Assembly (NCBI GenBank): GCA_963616135.1
Contig: CAVEJT010000008.1
Span: 1 to 30,099 of the forward strand
Direction of reading: 5' to 3'
Source of the DNA: UMGS1613 sp963616135
GTDB lineage: Bacteria > Bacillota_I > Bacilli_A > RF39 > UBA660
Length of the DNA: 30,099 bases
Shown: positions 22,139 to 29,152 of the stretch, one piece after another
Layout of the letters: the number at the start of each line of letters is the position of its first letter
Position numbering within the stretch: the stretch's first letter is position 1
Position numbers and translations under genes: made by a program
The notes under the pieces: model-generated
The model's database searches: none
What the model was told of the DNA's origin: nothing
The model's input: the letters and a program-made list of their open reading frames with translations, nothing else

Positions 22139-23006
22139 TTTTATTTAATATATCTAATTTTTTTATTTTTATGTTATTATTCTTACCAGTGCCTAATTCT
22201 ATATCAGGTTTAACTGTCATGCCATGATAATCACTGCCACAACTTTCTAATAAGTTATAAGTCTTAGCTATATCTTTATAATATAAAATATCATCACAAG
22301 AAAAACTAGAATGATATACCTCTATACCTTCTAAACCATAATTAATCATTCTTTTTAATTGTAATAAAAATTCTTTTTCTGTTAAATTTAATGATTTAGG
22401 ATGCGCTAAAACTGGTATTCCCCCACTACCTTTTATTATATCTATACATTCCTCATAATCTATTCCTTTACGAAATTTAGTTATCTTATTATGTGCATCT
22501 ATTAGATATTTATCAAATGCATCCTTAATACTTGTCGCATATCCATATTTAACACATAATTTAGCTAAATCTGGTCTACCCAAGTTATGATTAGAACAAA
22601 TCATATTTTTTATATCTTCATATCCAAATACAATATTATAATCTCTTTTTATCTGTTCCATTATCGATAATACAGATTGTAAACTATTATTTTTTAACTC
22701 AATCATTTTATCATTTAGTTTTTTATTAGTTATATCTATTCCTAAACCTAATATATGCATTTTACCTATTGAAAACTTTGCTGAAAGTTCTATTCCATTT
22801 ATTACCCTAATATTATTCTTTATTAATTGTTGTGCTTTTATATCATTTTTTAATACCTTTAATCCCTCTATTGTATCGTGATCTGTAATTGCTATAACAC
22901 CTATATTACTATCTATAGCTTTACTTATTAAATCATAAGGACTCAATTCACCATCAGAATAACAAGTATGTGTGTGTAAATCAATTAATTTATCTTCTAC
23001 TCCCAT
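22122..23006 (-). CDS. PHP-domain phosphoesterase (YciV/RNase AM type)
   Basis: Metal-dependent phosphoesterase of the polymerase-and-histidinol-phosphatase fold, about 294 residues. Metal ligands are visible as DLHTHTCYSDGELSP near the N terminus, ITDHDTIEG, NGIELSAKF, KMHILGLGI, VLAHPKS and the final GSDYHG. The length and motif order match the 3',5'-nucleoside bisphosphate phosphatase / 5'-3' exoribonuclease family. The start at 23006 (MGVEDK) has GGAGG six bases upstream; earlier ATGs in the frame overlap that site. It stands alone between two terminators. Confidence 0.9.
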   Translation of the reverse strand: MGVEDKLIDLHTHTCYSDGELSPYDLISKAIDSNIGVIAITDHDTIEGLKVLKNDIKAQQLIKNNIRVINGIELSAKFSIGKMHILGLGIDITNKKLNDKMIELKNNSLQSVLSIMEQIKRDYNIVFGYEDIKNMICSNHNLGRPDLAKLCVKYGYATSIKDAFDKYLIDAHNKITKFRKGIDYEECIDIIKGSGGIPVLAHPKSLNLTEKEFLLQLKRMINYGLEGIEVYHSSFSCDDILYYKDIAKTYNLLESCGSDYHGMTVKPDIELGTGKNNNIKIKKLDILNKIKSFN

Positions 23007-23045
23007 AAAAACCTCCATCATAATTATTGACACTTTTATTGTATC

Positions 23046-23076
23046 AAAAAAACTTATTAAAATAAATTAATAAGTT
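23046..23076 (-). terminator. Terminator overlapping the CFI-box gene stop
   Basis: Perfect 10-bp stem AACTTATTAA / TTAATAAGTT with a T-run on the minus strand; it includes the last codons of the gene at 23067. Confidence 0.8.
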
Positions 23077-23672
23077 AATTTTTTTACTATATATTTACCA
23101 TGACCTGATTTTTCAATATCAGCATTCTCTATTAGTTTTTGATTTATCATAGTACTATCTATATTATATATAAGTTTAAATTTATTTGTCATATCTACAT
23201 ATTTTTGTACAGCTTCAGCATTTTTATTTTCTTTAATTAAACCACAAATAGGTTTAATATAACTAAAAAATGTAGTAGCAGCTATTTGATACTTAATTGG
23301 ATCATCTTTTAAATGTTCAGCAAGTTTTGGTCCAACTACATCATATTCAACTAATAGTGGTTTATAAGCTTCATCATTATGTAATGTATTATCTCTCCAT
23401 ACTCTTAATGTATTAAGATAGTAATTTTTATCAGGCATTTTTAAAATATCACACATAACAGTAGTTAAATAACATCCTCCACTACTAGAATGATCTTTAG
23501 AATAGTTATAAGCACTGTTTGCTTCACTTGAACTTCTTGAATAAGCACGACAGTATCTATCACATTCAAGTTCAGTTGCTGAATGTCTTTCAAGTTTTTT
23601 TTCACACCAAAATCTACCGTAATCATCACAAGAATTTAAATTTAAATAAGTACATTCACTACAATAAGCCAT
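23067..23672 (-). CDS. Zinc-finger protein with CFI-box-like C-terminal domain
   Basis: 201 residues. The N terminus has six cysteines at 4, 7, 15, 23, 37 and 41 (CSEC...C...WCEKK...CDRYC), suggesting one or two zinc sites. A Ser/Tyr-rich linker leads to CYLTTVMCDILKMPDKNYYLNTLRVWRDNTL. This matches the CFI-box pattern C-[FY]-[IL]-T-T followed by LR-x-FRD, a domain often found at the C-terminal end of small helper proteins in Bacillota and phage. Its role is unknown. A terminator overlaps the stop. It stands upstream of the PHP gene on the same strand. Confidence 0.72.
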   Translation of the reverse strand: MAYCSECTYLNLNSCDDYGRFWCEKKLERHSATELECDRYCRAYSRSSSEANSAYNYSKDHSSSGGCYLTTVMCDILKMPDKNYYLNTLRVWRDNTLHNDEAYKPLLVEYDVVGPKLAEHLKDDPIKYQIAATTFFSYIKPICGLIKENKNAEAVQKYVDMTNKFKLIYNIDSTMINQKLIENADIEKSGHGKYIVKKLTY

Positions 23673-23708
23673 ATTATCCCTCCAGTAGGTAGTACTATAA
23701 CACTAAAA

Positions 23709-24086
23709 TCAATTAAATGCAAGTTCTGTATCTATATTATCATCTAATATGGCTATAATTAAAAATATAGCTCCACTTATTAAAATTAATAATGAACCTA
23801 TAAAAGATGCATATGTTAGTGCGACCTTCTTATTAGTATCTTCAGCATTTAATTTACTTATATCATCATAACTATCCTTAGTATAATAATAGTATACAAC
23901 AATTAAAATTGAAAAAATAAATATCATCAAGTTTTGATATTCTTTTTTACTTTTTTGATCATCAAATAATATAAATTTTTTCTCTTTACTATTAGCATAC
24001 CAACTAAGTATTATTATCCCAATATATATAACCCAAATAAAATTTTCTATATTTATTTTTTTTAGTCTATCTAATTTATCTTCCAT
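23709..24086 (-). CDS. Small membrane protein, unknown
   Basis: 125 residues with three membrane helices (about 14-31 FIWVIYIGIIILSWYANS, 50-66 LMIFIFSILIVVYYYYT, 89-113 ALTYASFIGSLLILISGAIFLIIAIL) and a short charged N terminus. No family recognised. No clear ribosome site precedes the ATG at 24086. It lies 36 bases upstream of the CFI-box gene and may share its transcript. Confidence 0.62.
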   Translation of the reverse strand: MEDKLDRLKKINIENFIWVIYIGIIILSWYANSKEKKFILFDDQKSKKEYQNLMIFIFSILIVVYYYYTKDSYDDISKLNAEDTNKKVALTYASFIGSLLILISGAIFLIIAILDDNIDTELAFN

Positions 24087-24148
24087 AATATATTATATTT
24101 ATTAAAAGATAGATTATTTTATATACAAATTTAAATACTACTAACTAT

Positions 24149-24184
24149 TAAAAAAGTACTCAATCTTCATTAGATTAAGTACTT
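24149..24184 (-). terminator. Terminator of the SGNH hydrolase gene
   Basis: AAGTACT plus inner AATCT / AGATT and AAGTACTT stem, with a T6 run on the minus strand, just past the stop at 24191. Confidence 0.85.
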
Positions 24185-24190
24185 ATATTT

Positions 24191-25306
24191 TTATTTTTTC
24201 TTATTAGTTAAAACTTTTTGGAATATTTTTACTTCTCTTTTATGTTCTTCAGCAATTTCCAATTCTCTTTCTTTTTCATATCCAAATAAGTCAGAAGCTT
24301 TTTTACAACTTTGTTCATAATCAAACATGGTAGATTTGATAATTCCTCTAGCACCCTCATTTGTTATTTCAATTGGGATATTTATTTCTCTTTTTAAAGA
24401 ATTATCTTTTTCAAACTTACTATAATACATATATCCTAATATATAGTTTGCTAAAGCATTATGTCCTGCTGTTGAAATATGGAAATTATTTTCACTATTA
24501 TTATATTTTTTTCCAACCTCTTCTGTATCTACAAATGTAACACCATATTGTTTACATAAATCTAATAACTTTTCATTATAAGCAAGCACCAAATCTCTAA
24601 AAATATTCATTTCATCACTCTGTAAAGATTTTGGAATATATGCACCTAAAGCATAAATATCTGTACTTGAATTAATACCCAAAATAGTATCATAATTTTT
24701 CTCTATACCACTCATAACTTTCTTTAATGTTTCTGGATCGTTTGTTTTTTTCAAAGTATAATAATAATTTGGCTTTTTATCTCTTGCTTTATATTCACTT
24801 TTTATACTAAAAGGATTGGAACCAGCTTCTCTCATTAAGTCATTAACACCACTTGAATATATCATAACAGGTTCTTTTGATTGTTTTAATGAAGTAGTAA
24901 TATTAGTATCTTTATCACCCTTTTTAGGTGTATAAATTAATCTATATGCATTTCCAATACCACCTAAAAATTTAGGTAATCCAAAATCAGTCATAACTTT
25001 TTCTAAAGCACTAACAACTCCATAAATTTGTGATAACTTAATTTCTTCTATACTTAAATTATTTCTTAAGAAATAATCAATATGTTCAGTTTTATTCATA
25101 GTAAGTGAAAAGGCATTTATAACTTCAGGTTTCAATTCTTCAGAAGTTAAAGCTGAAGCTAAATACTCTAGTAAACCTTTCTTAAAAAAAGTAGAGGTTG
25201 TATTTACTCCCTGGGAATCATTAAGTCCCACTATTAATAATCCACTATCTTTATAGTATTCTATTAACTTTTTTATTCTTTCATTATCTGAAACTATGTT
25301 TATCAT
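24191..25306 (-). CDS. SGNH/GDSL-type hydrolase-like protein
   Basis: 371 residues, cytoplasmic (no signal peptide or membrane helix). Block I reads GLLIVGLNDSQG (nucleophile Ser at about residue 31, a GDS variant). A block III-like segment is VMIYSSGVNDLM with Asn, and the last block is NNFHISTAGHNALANYI, where the usual pair is D-x-x-H. The aspartate seems replaced by Asn or Phe-side residues, so activity is uncertain. The C-terminal 70 residues are helical (YEQSCKKASDLFGYEKERELEIAEEHKREVKIFQK). AGGAGAAAG lies before the ATG. The substrate could be an acyl ester on a glycan or protein, which fits the glycosyltransferase upstream, but that is inference. Confidence 0.75.
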   Translation of the reverse strand: MINIVSDNERIKKLIEYYKDSGLLIVGLNDSQGVNTTSTFFKKGLLEYLASALTSEELKPEVINAFSLTMNKTEHIDYFLRNNLSIEEIKLSQIYGVVSALEKVMTDFGLPKFLGGIGNAYRLIYTPKKGDKDTNITTSLKQSKEPVMIYSSGVNDLMREAGSNPFSIKSEYKARDKKPNYYYTLKKTNDPETLKKVMSGIEKNYDTILGINSSTDIYALGAYIPKSLQSDEMNIFRDLVLAYNEKLLDLCKQYGVTFVDTEEVGKKYNNSENNFHISTAGHNALANYILGYMYYSKFEKDNSLKREINIPIEITNEGARGIIKSTMFDYEQSCKKASDLFGYEKERELEIAEEHKREVKIFQKVLTNKKK

Positions 25307-25430
25307 TTTAACACTTTCTCCTTAAATTAGCTCTTATTCTAACATAGTTAACTACTTAAGTCAAATTGTTAAAATGTAATACTCAAACTTTAAATTATTG
25401 TTTTTTCTATCATTTAAATATTTTGTTAAT

Positions 25431-26462
25431 TTATCTAAAAGCTCCTCTTATATTCATTTCAGCCGTTTCTTTATCAACATTTCTATACTCTTTATTTATA
25501 TATTTATTTAATCCATTCATATGAAAATTAAATAGACCATTTTTAGATTTATATAATTCTAAAATTTTATTTTCTTGCCAATCTGGATACTTTGCATCTA
25601 AAATCCCCAATAGAGAACTAACAACTATTTCTTTTTTCTTATATGGAAAGTTTATCCATAACATAGCATTTTCAACTCTAAATAAAGTGTGTAAAATGTA
25701 TAAACTCTCAATTTGACTTTTATATTCTTCTGATAACCTTCTTTTTTTCATTTGAAATTCAATATTTTCAACACATTTTATAATATCTAAAATGTTGGGA
25801 ATTTTATTTATAAAATCTTTTATTGTTGTATTCATACTAACTCTATAATTATAAACTGGTTCATCTATATGAAATATTTTTTCACTACTTGCTATAACTA
25901 CAGGTATAATTGCTAAATCTTCCCATTTTGTTTTTTCAGGAAATCTTAAATCTCCAATTAAATCCCTACTTATTAATTTATTTCCAATCCCGGGTGTTTC
26001 TGTAACAATATAATCTTTATTTTTGTTTAAATCAACTATTTTACTACCATTTATATCACTCCAACTACATTTATCTTCCATTTTTATTGGACCTAAAATA
26101 GTTTGATAATTTCCTCTTACTAAAGATACTCCATTTTCTTTTGCAATATTATACATTTTTTCTAATATATCAACTTTCAAATAATCATCGGCATCTACAA
26201 ATTTTATAAATTCGCCATTAGAATTTTCAATACCTATATTTCTAGCAGACCCAGCTCCCCCATTTTCTTTAGTATAAATTTTCAATTTACCTTTATACCT
26301 TTCTGATAATTGATCTAATAAACTTAAACTATTATCAGTAGAACCATCATTAACTGCTATTATTTCAATATCTTGCATTGTTTGATTCGCGATACTTGAA
26401 ATACACTGATTCAAATACTTTTCAGCATTGTAAACAGGAATAATTACACTAACTTTTGCCAT
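25431..26462 (-). CDS. Family 2 glycosyltransferase
   Basis: GT-A fold, about 343 residues. The nucleotide-sugar motif VSVIIPVYNAEKYLNQCISSIANQTMQDIEIIAVNDGSTDNSLSLLDQ is at the N terminus, with the metal-binding DxD-type FVDADDYL at about residues 92-99. NGGAGSARNIGIENSNGEF lies between them, and a later segment TPGIGNKLISRDL ... KWEDLAIIP matches the acceptor-side helix of this family. No membrane helix is seen, so a soluble or peripheral enzyme for surface polysaccharide or glycoprotein is likely. The start at 26462 has AGGAGG nine bases upstream. Its promoter is almost identical to that of the small RNA at 27.4 kb. Confidence 0.9.
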   Translation of the reverse strand: MAKVSVIIPVYNAEKYLNQCISSIANQTMQDIEIIAVNDGSTDNSLSLLDQLSERYKGKLKIYTKENGGAGSARNIGIENSNGEFIKFVDADDYLKVDILEKMYNIAKENGVSLVRGNYQTILGPIKMEDKCSWSDINGSKIVDLNKNKDYIVTETPGIGNKLISRDLIGDLRFPEKTKWEDLAIIPVVIASSEKIFHIDEPVYNYRVSMNTTIKDFINKIPNILDIIKCVENIEFQMKKRRLSEEYKSQIESLYILHTLFRVENAMLWINFPYKKKEIVVSSLLGILDAKYPDWQENKILELYKSKNGLFNFHMNGLNKYINKEYRNVDKETAEMNIRGAFR

Positions 26463-26492
26463 ATGCATCATCCTCCTAAAGCTTTAATATAT

Positions 26493-26523
26493 ATTATAAC
26501 ACATGATTATTAATTATTCACAA
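26493..26523 (-). promoter_or_regulatory. Promoter of the glycosyltransferase gene
   Basis: -10 TATAAT at 26493-26498 with an extended TG; candidate -35 TTGTGA at 26518-26523, 19 bp apart. The 35 bases 26493-26527 differ from 27427-27461 at one position only. Confidence 0.7.
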
Positions 26524-26559
26524 CTTATTAAATTCTAATTATTAAATACAATCCCTCAC

Positions 26560-26627
26560 ACCAATTAAGGAGGTAAACAAAGATTAAAACTAAGACTTTT
26601 AATAGTTAGACTCCTTATCTTATTGGT
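26560..26627. repeat. Long imperfect hairpin upstream of the glycosyltransferase
   Basis: ACCAAT plus TAAGGAG (26560-26572) pairs with CTCCTTA plus ATTGGT (26611-26627), with an inner TTAAAA / TTTTAA stem. It lies between the glycosyltransferase promoter and RNA B. No coding frame. Confidence 0.5.
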
Positions 26628-26636
26628 AATAGTAAT

Positions 26637-26755
26637 AAAAAAATAGACACTCTTTCATCTCTGATTGAGTGTCTATACTAAGTTTTTTAGAGGCACATTC
26701 ACCTACAGAATTGAATGTTTCTCTTTTTTATTTTATGCAAGTTTTCTTGCTTACA
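26637..26755 (-). ncRNA. Structured small RNA B (unassigned)
   Basis: About 119 bases. It starts some six bases after a consensus promoter and ends in a strong terminator (ATAGACACTC / GAGTGTCTAT, 10 bp, T7 at 26637-26643). Inside are a GCAAG / CTTGC hairpin (26737-26750) and a larger stem AGAG...ACATTCA / TGAATGT...CTCT (26689-26724), followed by AAAAAACTTAG. A resemblance to a preQ1-type tail was considered, but the aptamer core does not fit. No gene begins before the next promoter, so it is a free RNA or a leader whose gene is lost. Confidence 0.6.
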
Positions 26756-26760
26756 TACTA

Positions 26761-26789
26761 ATAGTAACACAAATTATTGAGATTGTCAA
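26761..26789 (-). promoter_or_regulatory. Promoter of small RNA B
   Basis: -35 TTGACA at 26784-26789, 17 bp, -10 TACTAT at 26761-26766. It lies just after the stop of the zinc/coiled-coil gene at 26794. Confidence 0.75.
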
Positions 26790-26793
26790 AAAA

Positions 26794-27255
26794 TTATTTT
26801 TTGGAATTTCTAGTTTTTACTAATTTTGGACCACTTTGTTTTTTATTATATGAAATACTTTCTTGAATTAAATTATTTAGTCTAGAAATTAATTCTTCAT
26901 TTGACATTTCGGGATTCTCTTTTAAAATTCCAAGTGTTAGTATTTGAAGATGTTCAAATTTATCCAAACATTGTTTATCATCTTTTATATCATATTGTGG
27001 TAAATATTCTTCTGCGTGTACCATATATCTTGAATCATAATAAAAATCACGATTTTTACCTTTTCCACATAATAAACAACAATATTCATCACCTGTACTT
27101 GGATATAAACCATAATAACCTAAATCAACACTAACGTGAGAACAATCTTCTCTTTCAATTTCAATTTTTCTATTAATAATAGCTAATTTTCTTTCTAATT
27201 GTGCTTTTTTCTCTTCTAATTTCATAATATATTTAAATTTGTCAATTTTATTCAT
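26794..27255 (-). CDS. Coiled-coil/zinc-site protein, unknown
   Basis: 153 residues. A basic/acidic coiled coil at about 10-36 (IMKLEEKKAQLERKLAIINRKIEIERE) is followed by a probable zinc site. Its candidate ligands are Cys38, His40, Cys60 and Cys63 (CSHVSVDLGYYG... CCLLCGKG). A helical C terminus (MSNEELISRLNNLIQESISY) and a basic tail (KKQSGPKLVKTRNSKK) follow, suggesting nucleic-acid contact. Family not recognised. Its own promoter is at 27284-27311 (TTGACT, 16 bp, TATAAT), and AAAGGCGG serves as ribosome site. It sits between two unassigned RNAs. Confidence 0.72.
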   Translation of the reverse strand: MNKIDKFKYIMKLEEKKAQLERKLAIINRKIEIEREDCSHVSVDLGYYGLYPSTGDEYCCLLCGKGKNRDFYYDSRYMVHAEEYLPQYDIKDDKQCLDKFEHLQILTLGILKENPEMSNEELISRLNNLIQESISYNKKQSGPKLVKTRNSKK

Positions 27256-27283
27256 ATATAAAACCGCCTTTCGTTAGTACACT

Positions 27284-27311
27284 ATTATATACAATTTCTA
27301 CAAAAAGTCAA
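27284..27311 (-). promoter_or_regulatory. Promoter of the coiled-coil/zinc protein gene
   Basis: -35 TTGACT at 27306-27311, 16 bp, -10 TATAAT at 27284-27289, just after the T-run of RNA A. Confidence 0.7.
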
Positions 27312-27318
27312 ATTTCAT

Positions 27319-27419
27319 AAAAAAATGATGGGTACCCCAGGCGAGATGAATGCTCACATACAAAGTATGCTTACTGGCATTGCCAACACATCGTTATTCC
27401 TTCACAAGTATCCCATCTA
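27319..27419 (-). ncRNA. Structured small RNA A (unassigned)
   Basis: About 100 bases. The outer stem is GATGGG-TAC with GTA-CCCATC (27412-27417 with 27327-27332, one bulged A). An inner arm pairs AATGC with GCATT and GCATAC with GTATGT around a TTT loop, and GGC with GCC. A seven-base T-run follows the outer stem, so it ends like a terminator. It is preceded by an extended -10 promoter and separated from the next gene by that gene's own promoter. It is not an SRP RNA (no GGAAGGAAGCAG), a 6S RNA of usual size, or a ZTP aptamer that I can recognise. Confidence 0.65.
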
Positions 27420-27426
27420 CATATAT

Positions 27427-27457
27427 ATTATAACACATAATTATTAATTATTCACAA
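27427..27457 (-). promoter_or_regulatory. Promoter of small RNA A
   Basis: -10 TATAAT at 27427-27432 with extended TG; candidate -35 TTGTGA at 27452-27457, 19 bp. The A/T palindrome AATAATTAATAATT fills the spacer. Near-identical copy in front of the glycosyltransferase. Confidence 0.7.
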
Positions 27458-27462
27458 CTTTT

Positions 27463-28395
27463 TTATTTCTTGAATTCTTCGATGTAAACTTGACTAATAT
27501 ATTCAATTGTTATATCACTATATTTATAAATTTTGGTTTTAGAATAAGGAAACTGATAACAATAATCTTGATTATTCTTTATTCCCTTTCTTTTGCATAT
27601 ATCTTGAAATTTATTTGATGTAAATTTATGATTTGGACCTAGAGATAGCTCCAATGTTTCTTTTATCTTTTTAATTACTTCTGTAGCAGTATAAGGATGA
27701 GTTTTATCAATATCTTTTGGGACATTAATTACTGTAGCTTTTTCTCCACCATCTTTAACAACTGTGTATTTAATATCCGCTTCCGATTCTTTTTTAGTAG
27801 ATACTAATCTTAATGTTTGAGTTAAATTTTCATCTGAATCTAATTCTTTTTTTATTTTTTTAAGCATTAGCAAATTACTAGGATTTAATATTAAAGATGA
27901 AACATCTTTATCATCTCCAGGATTAACTAACGCAATATATGGTGTTACTTTTTCATTTAAATTATATTCTGGAAATTGTTTTTTGAAAAATTTATTATAG
28001 TTTGTTAAACATCTTTGAAAAGCAGGAGATAATATAAAATCATATTCTGGTAATATTAGATGTGTTGCTTTATTTCTAATATTTCTAACAAAAGAAATAT
28101 TGTTTTTTGTTTTATCTGTTGTACTTGTAAAAACTTTCTCTACACATTCATCTAGTCCAATTGTTCTATTAGTATCATCTTTATAATTTATTACATTGAT
28201 ATCTTTTGCTTTATTAATAAGATATGCTTTTAATAATAATTCCCAAGCATTACAGATAAAAAAACAAAATCCTTCAGTTCTATAATTAATAGTAGGTTTA
28301 TTTATTATCTCAATTGACATTAAATATGCTTCCTCTGATTTATTTAGTAGTGCATTAATATATTTATTTAATTCTTCTGTTTTGATAACTATCAT
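27463..28395 (-). CDS. DUF3644 protein with HEPN ribonuclease motif
   Basis: 310 residues. The N-terminal half fits DUF3644: YRTEGFCFFICNAWELLLKAYLI, then FVRNIRNKATHLILPEY. In the latter R107-NKAT-H112 is the R-x4-H motif of HEPN RNases. DUF3644 genes are often found in defence or mobile contexts, so an RNA-cutting stress or anti-phage role is possible; no partner antitoxin is adjacent. The C-terminal part (TATEVIKKIKETLELSLGPNHKFTSNKFQDICKRKGIKNNQDYCYQF, then YKYSDITIEYISQVY) looks like a winged helix that may bind nucleic acid. The ATG at 28395 directly abuts GGAG, so the true start may lie a few codons on. The -10 TATAAT is at 28412-28417. Confidence 0.78.
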   Translation of the reverse strand: MIVIKTEELNKYINALLNKSEEAYLMSIEIINKPTINYRTEGFCFFICNAWELLLKAYLINKAKDINVINYKDDTNRTIGLDECVEKVFTSTTDKTKNNISFVRNIRNKATHLILPEYDFILSPAFQRCLTNYNKFFKKQFPEYNLNEKVTPYIALVNPGDDKDVSSLILNPSNLLMLKKIKKELDSDENLTQTLRLVSTKKESEADIKYTVVKDGGEKATVINVPKDIDKTHPYTATEVIKKIKETLELSLGPNHKFTSNKFQDICKRKGIKNNQDYCYQFPYSKTKIYKYSDITIEYISQVYIEEFKK

Positions 28396-28502
28396 CTCCT
28401 TTTAATTTATTATTATAACACAGCTTATTTAAAATTGAATTACTAAATGTAATTCTATAAACTAATTATCATGTCAATTTGCAAGTGTGTTTCTAAATAA
28501 AT

Positions 28503-28559
28503 AAAACTACTTTCAATTTAATTTGAGAGTAGTTTTTATATTACCTCGAAAAGTTCGAG
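28503..28559 (-). terminator. tmRNA trailer hairpin and terminator
   Basis: Hairpin CTCGAACTTTTCGAG at 28545-28559, identical to the one after tRNA-Cys, then the stem AAAACTACT / AGTAGTTTT (28503-28536), T-rich on both strands. Confidence 0.85.
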
Positions 28560-28571
28560 TATCAATCAATA

Positions 28572-28914
28572 TGGTGGAGCCGATGGGAATCGCACCCATG
28601 TCCGAATACATTAACACAATAACATCTACAAGTTTAGTTGATTATTAAATTTCTCTTAAAATACGTTAATCAACAAACAATTTTAAGATAAGTCTATAAA
28701 TTTCATTATTGCTTATAGACATCACAATAATATATCCTACTTAATCGAACCCTATATAAATTTCATAGGAAAAAATTTATTAGAGTGCCTTCTAAATTAT
28801 ATTAAGCGAAAGCTAATTGATTTCTGTTTCCAGTTATTTATTTTTGGAATTTATCGCATTACCTTACGACTTGCAATTAAAGCTCAAACATACCCGTCGA
28901 AACTAGACGGCCCC
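28572..28914 (-). ncRNA. ssrA: tmRNA
   Basis: Rescues stalled ribosomes and tags the unfinished protein. The ends pair as a tRNA acceptor: GGGGCCG at 28908-28914 with CGGCTCC plus A-CCA at 28572. The 5' part carries the TTTCGACGGG motif; the 3' part has a T-arm GGTGCGATTCCCATC-like sequence. The tag frame is at 28802-28831 with resume codon GGA inside the Bacillus-like context AATAACTGG, coding GNRNQLAFA then TAA. With the tRNA-borne Ala the tag is A-GNRNQLAFA, unusually short. It is a one-piece form of 343 bases. A separate trailer hairpin and terminator follow. Confidence 0.96.
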
Positions 28915-28924
28915 ATGTAAAAGA

Positions 28925-28953
28925 ATTATAACATTAATTTTGTTAATAGTCAA
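28925..28953 (-). promoter_or_regulatory. ssrA promoter
   Basis: -35 TTGACT at 28948-28953, 17 bp, -10 TATAAT at 28925-28930. The -35 overlaps the final codons of veg. Confidence 0.85.
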
Positions 28954-29152
28954 TTCTTATTACTTTTGTTATTACATCTATATATGAAAAAGATTTTACA
29001 CCATAATCAGTATCTACCAAGAATATATAATCATATAATTCCTTTATTTTTGCTTCATATTCTTCATATTTATTTCTACCTAAATTATACTTTATAGAAA
29101 CTATATCCCCCATATGTTCTAATAAATCTTTTTTTACTTTAGATATTGTCAT
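28943..29152 (-). CDS. veg: Veg family protein
   Basis: 69 residues, a short beta-rich protein of the Veg family: VKKDLLEHMGDIVSIKYNLGRNKYEEYEAKIKELYDYIFLVDTDYGVKSFSYIDVITKVIRI. In Bacillus subtilis veg is next to yabG and sspF; Veg there influences biofilm gene expression. Here it overlaps the yabG stop by four bases (ATGA) and its 3' end shares bases with the ssrA promoter. Confidence 0.92.
   Translation of the reverse strand: MTISKVKKDLLEHMGDIVSIKYNLGRNKYEEYEAKIKELYDYIFLVDTDYGVKSFSYIDVITKVIRIDY

Noticed and set aside
26637..26755. PreQ1-type riboswitch in RNA B
   Set aside because: The AAAAAACTTAG tail is similar, but the short pseudoknotted loop and 5-bp stem of preQ1-I are absent; the stem here encloses a 28-base hairpin.
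27319..27419. SRP RNA or ZTP riboswitch
   Set aside because: There is no GGAAGGAAGCAG helix-8 motif. CGCCTGGGG recalls the ZTP 3' part, but the 5' GGGUCGUG and ACUGGCG blocks are missing.
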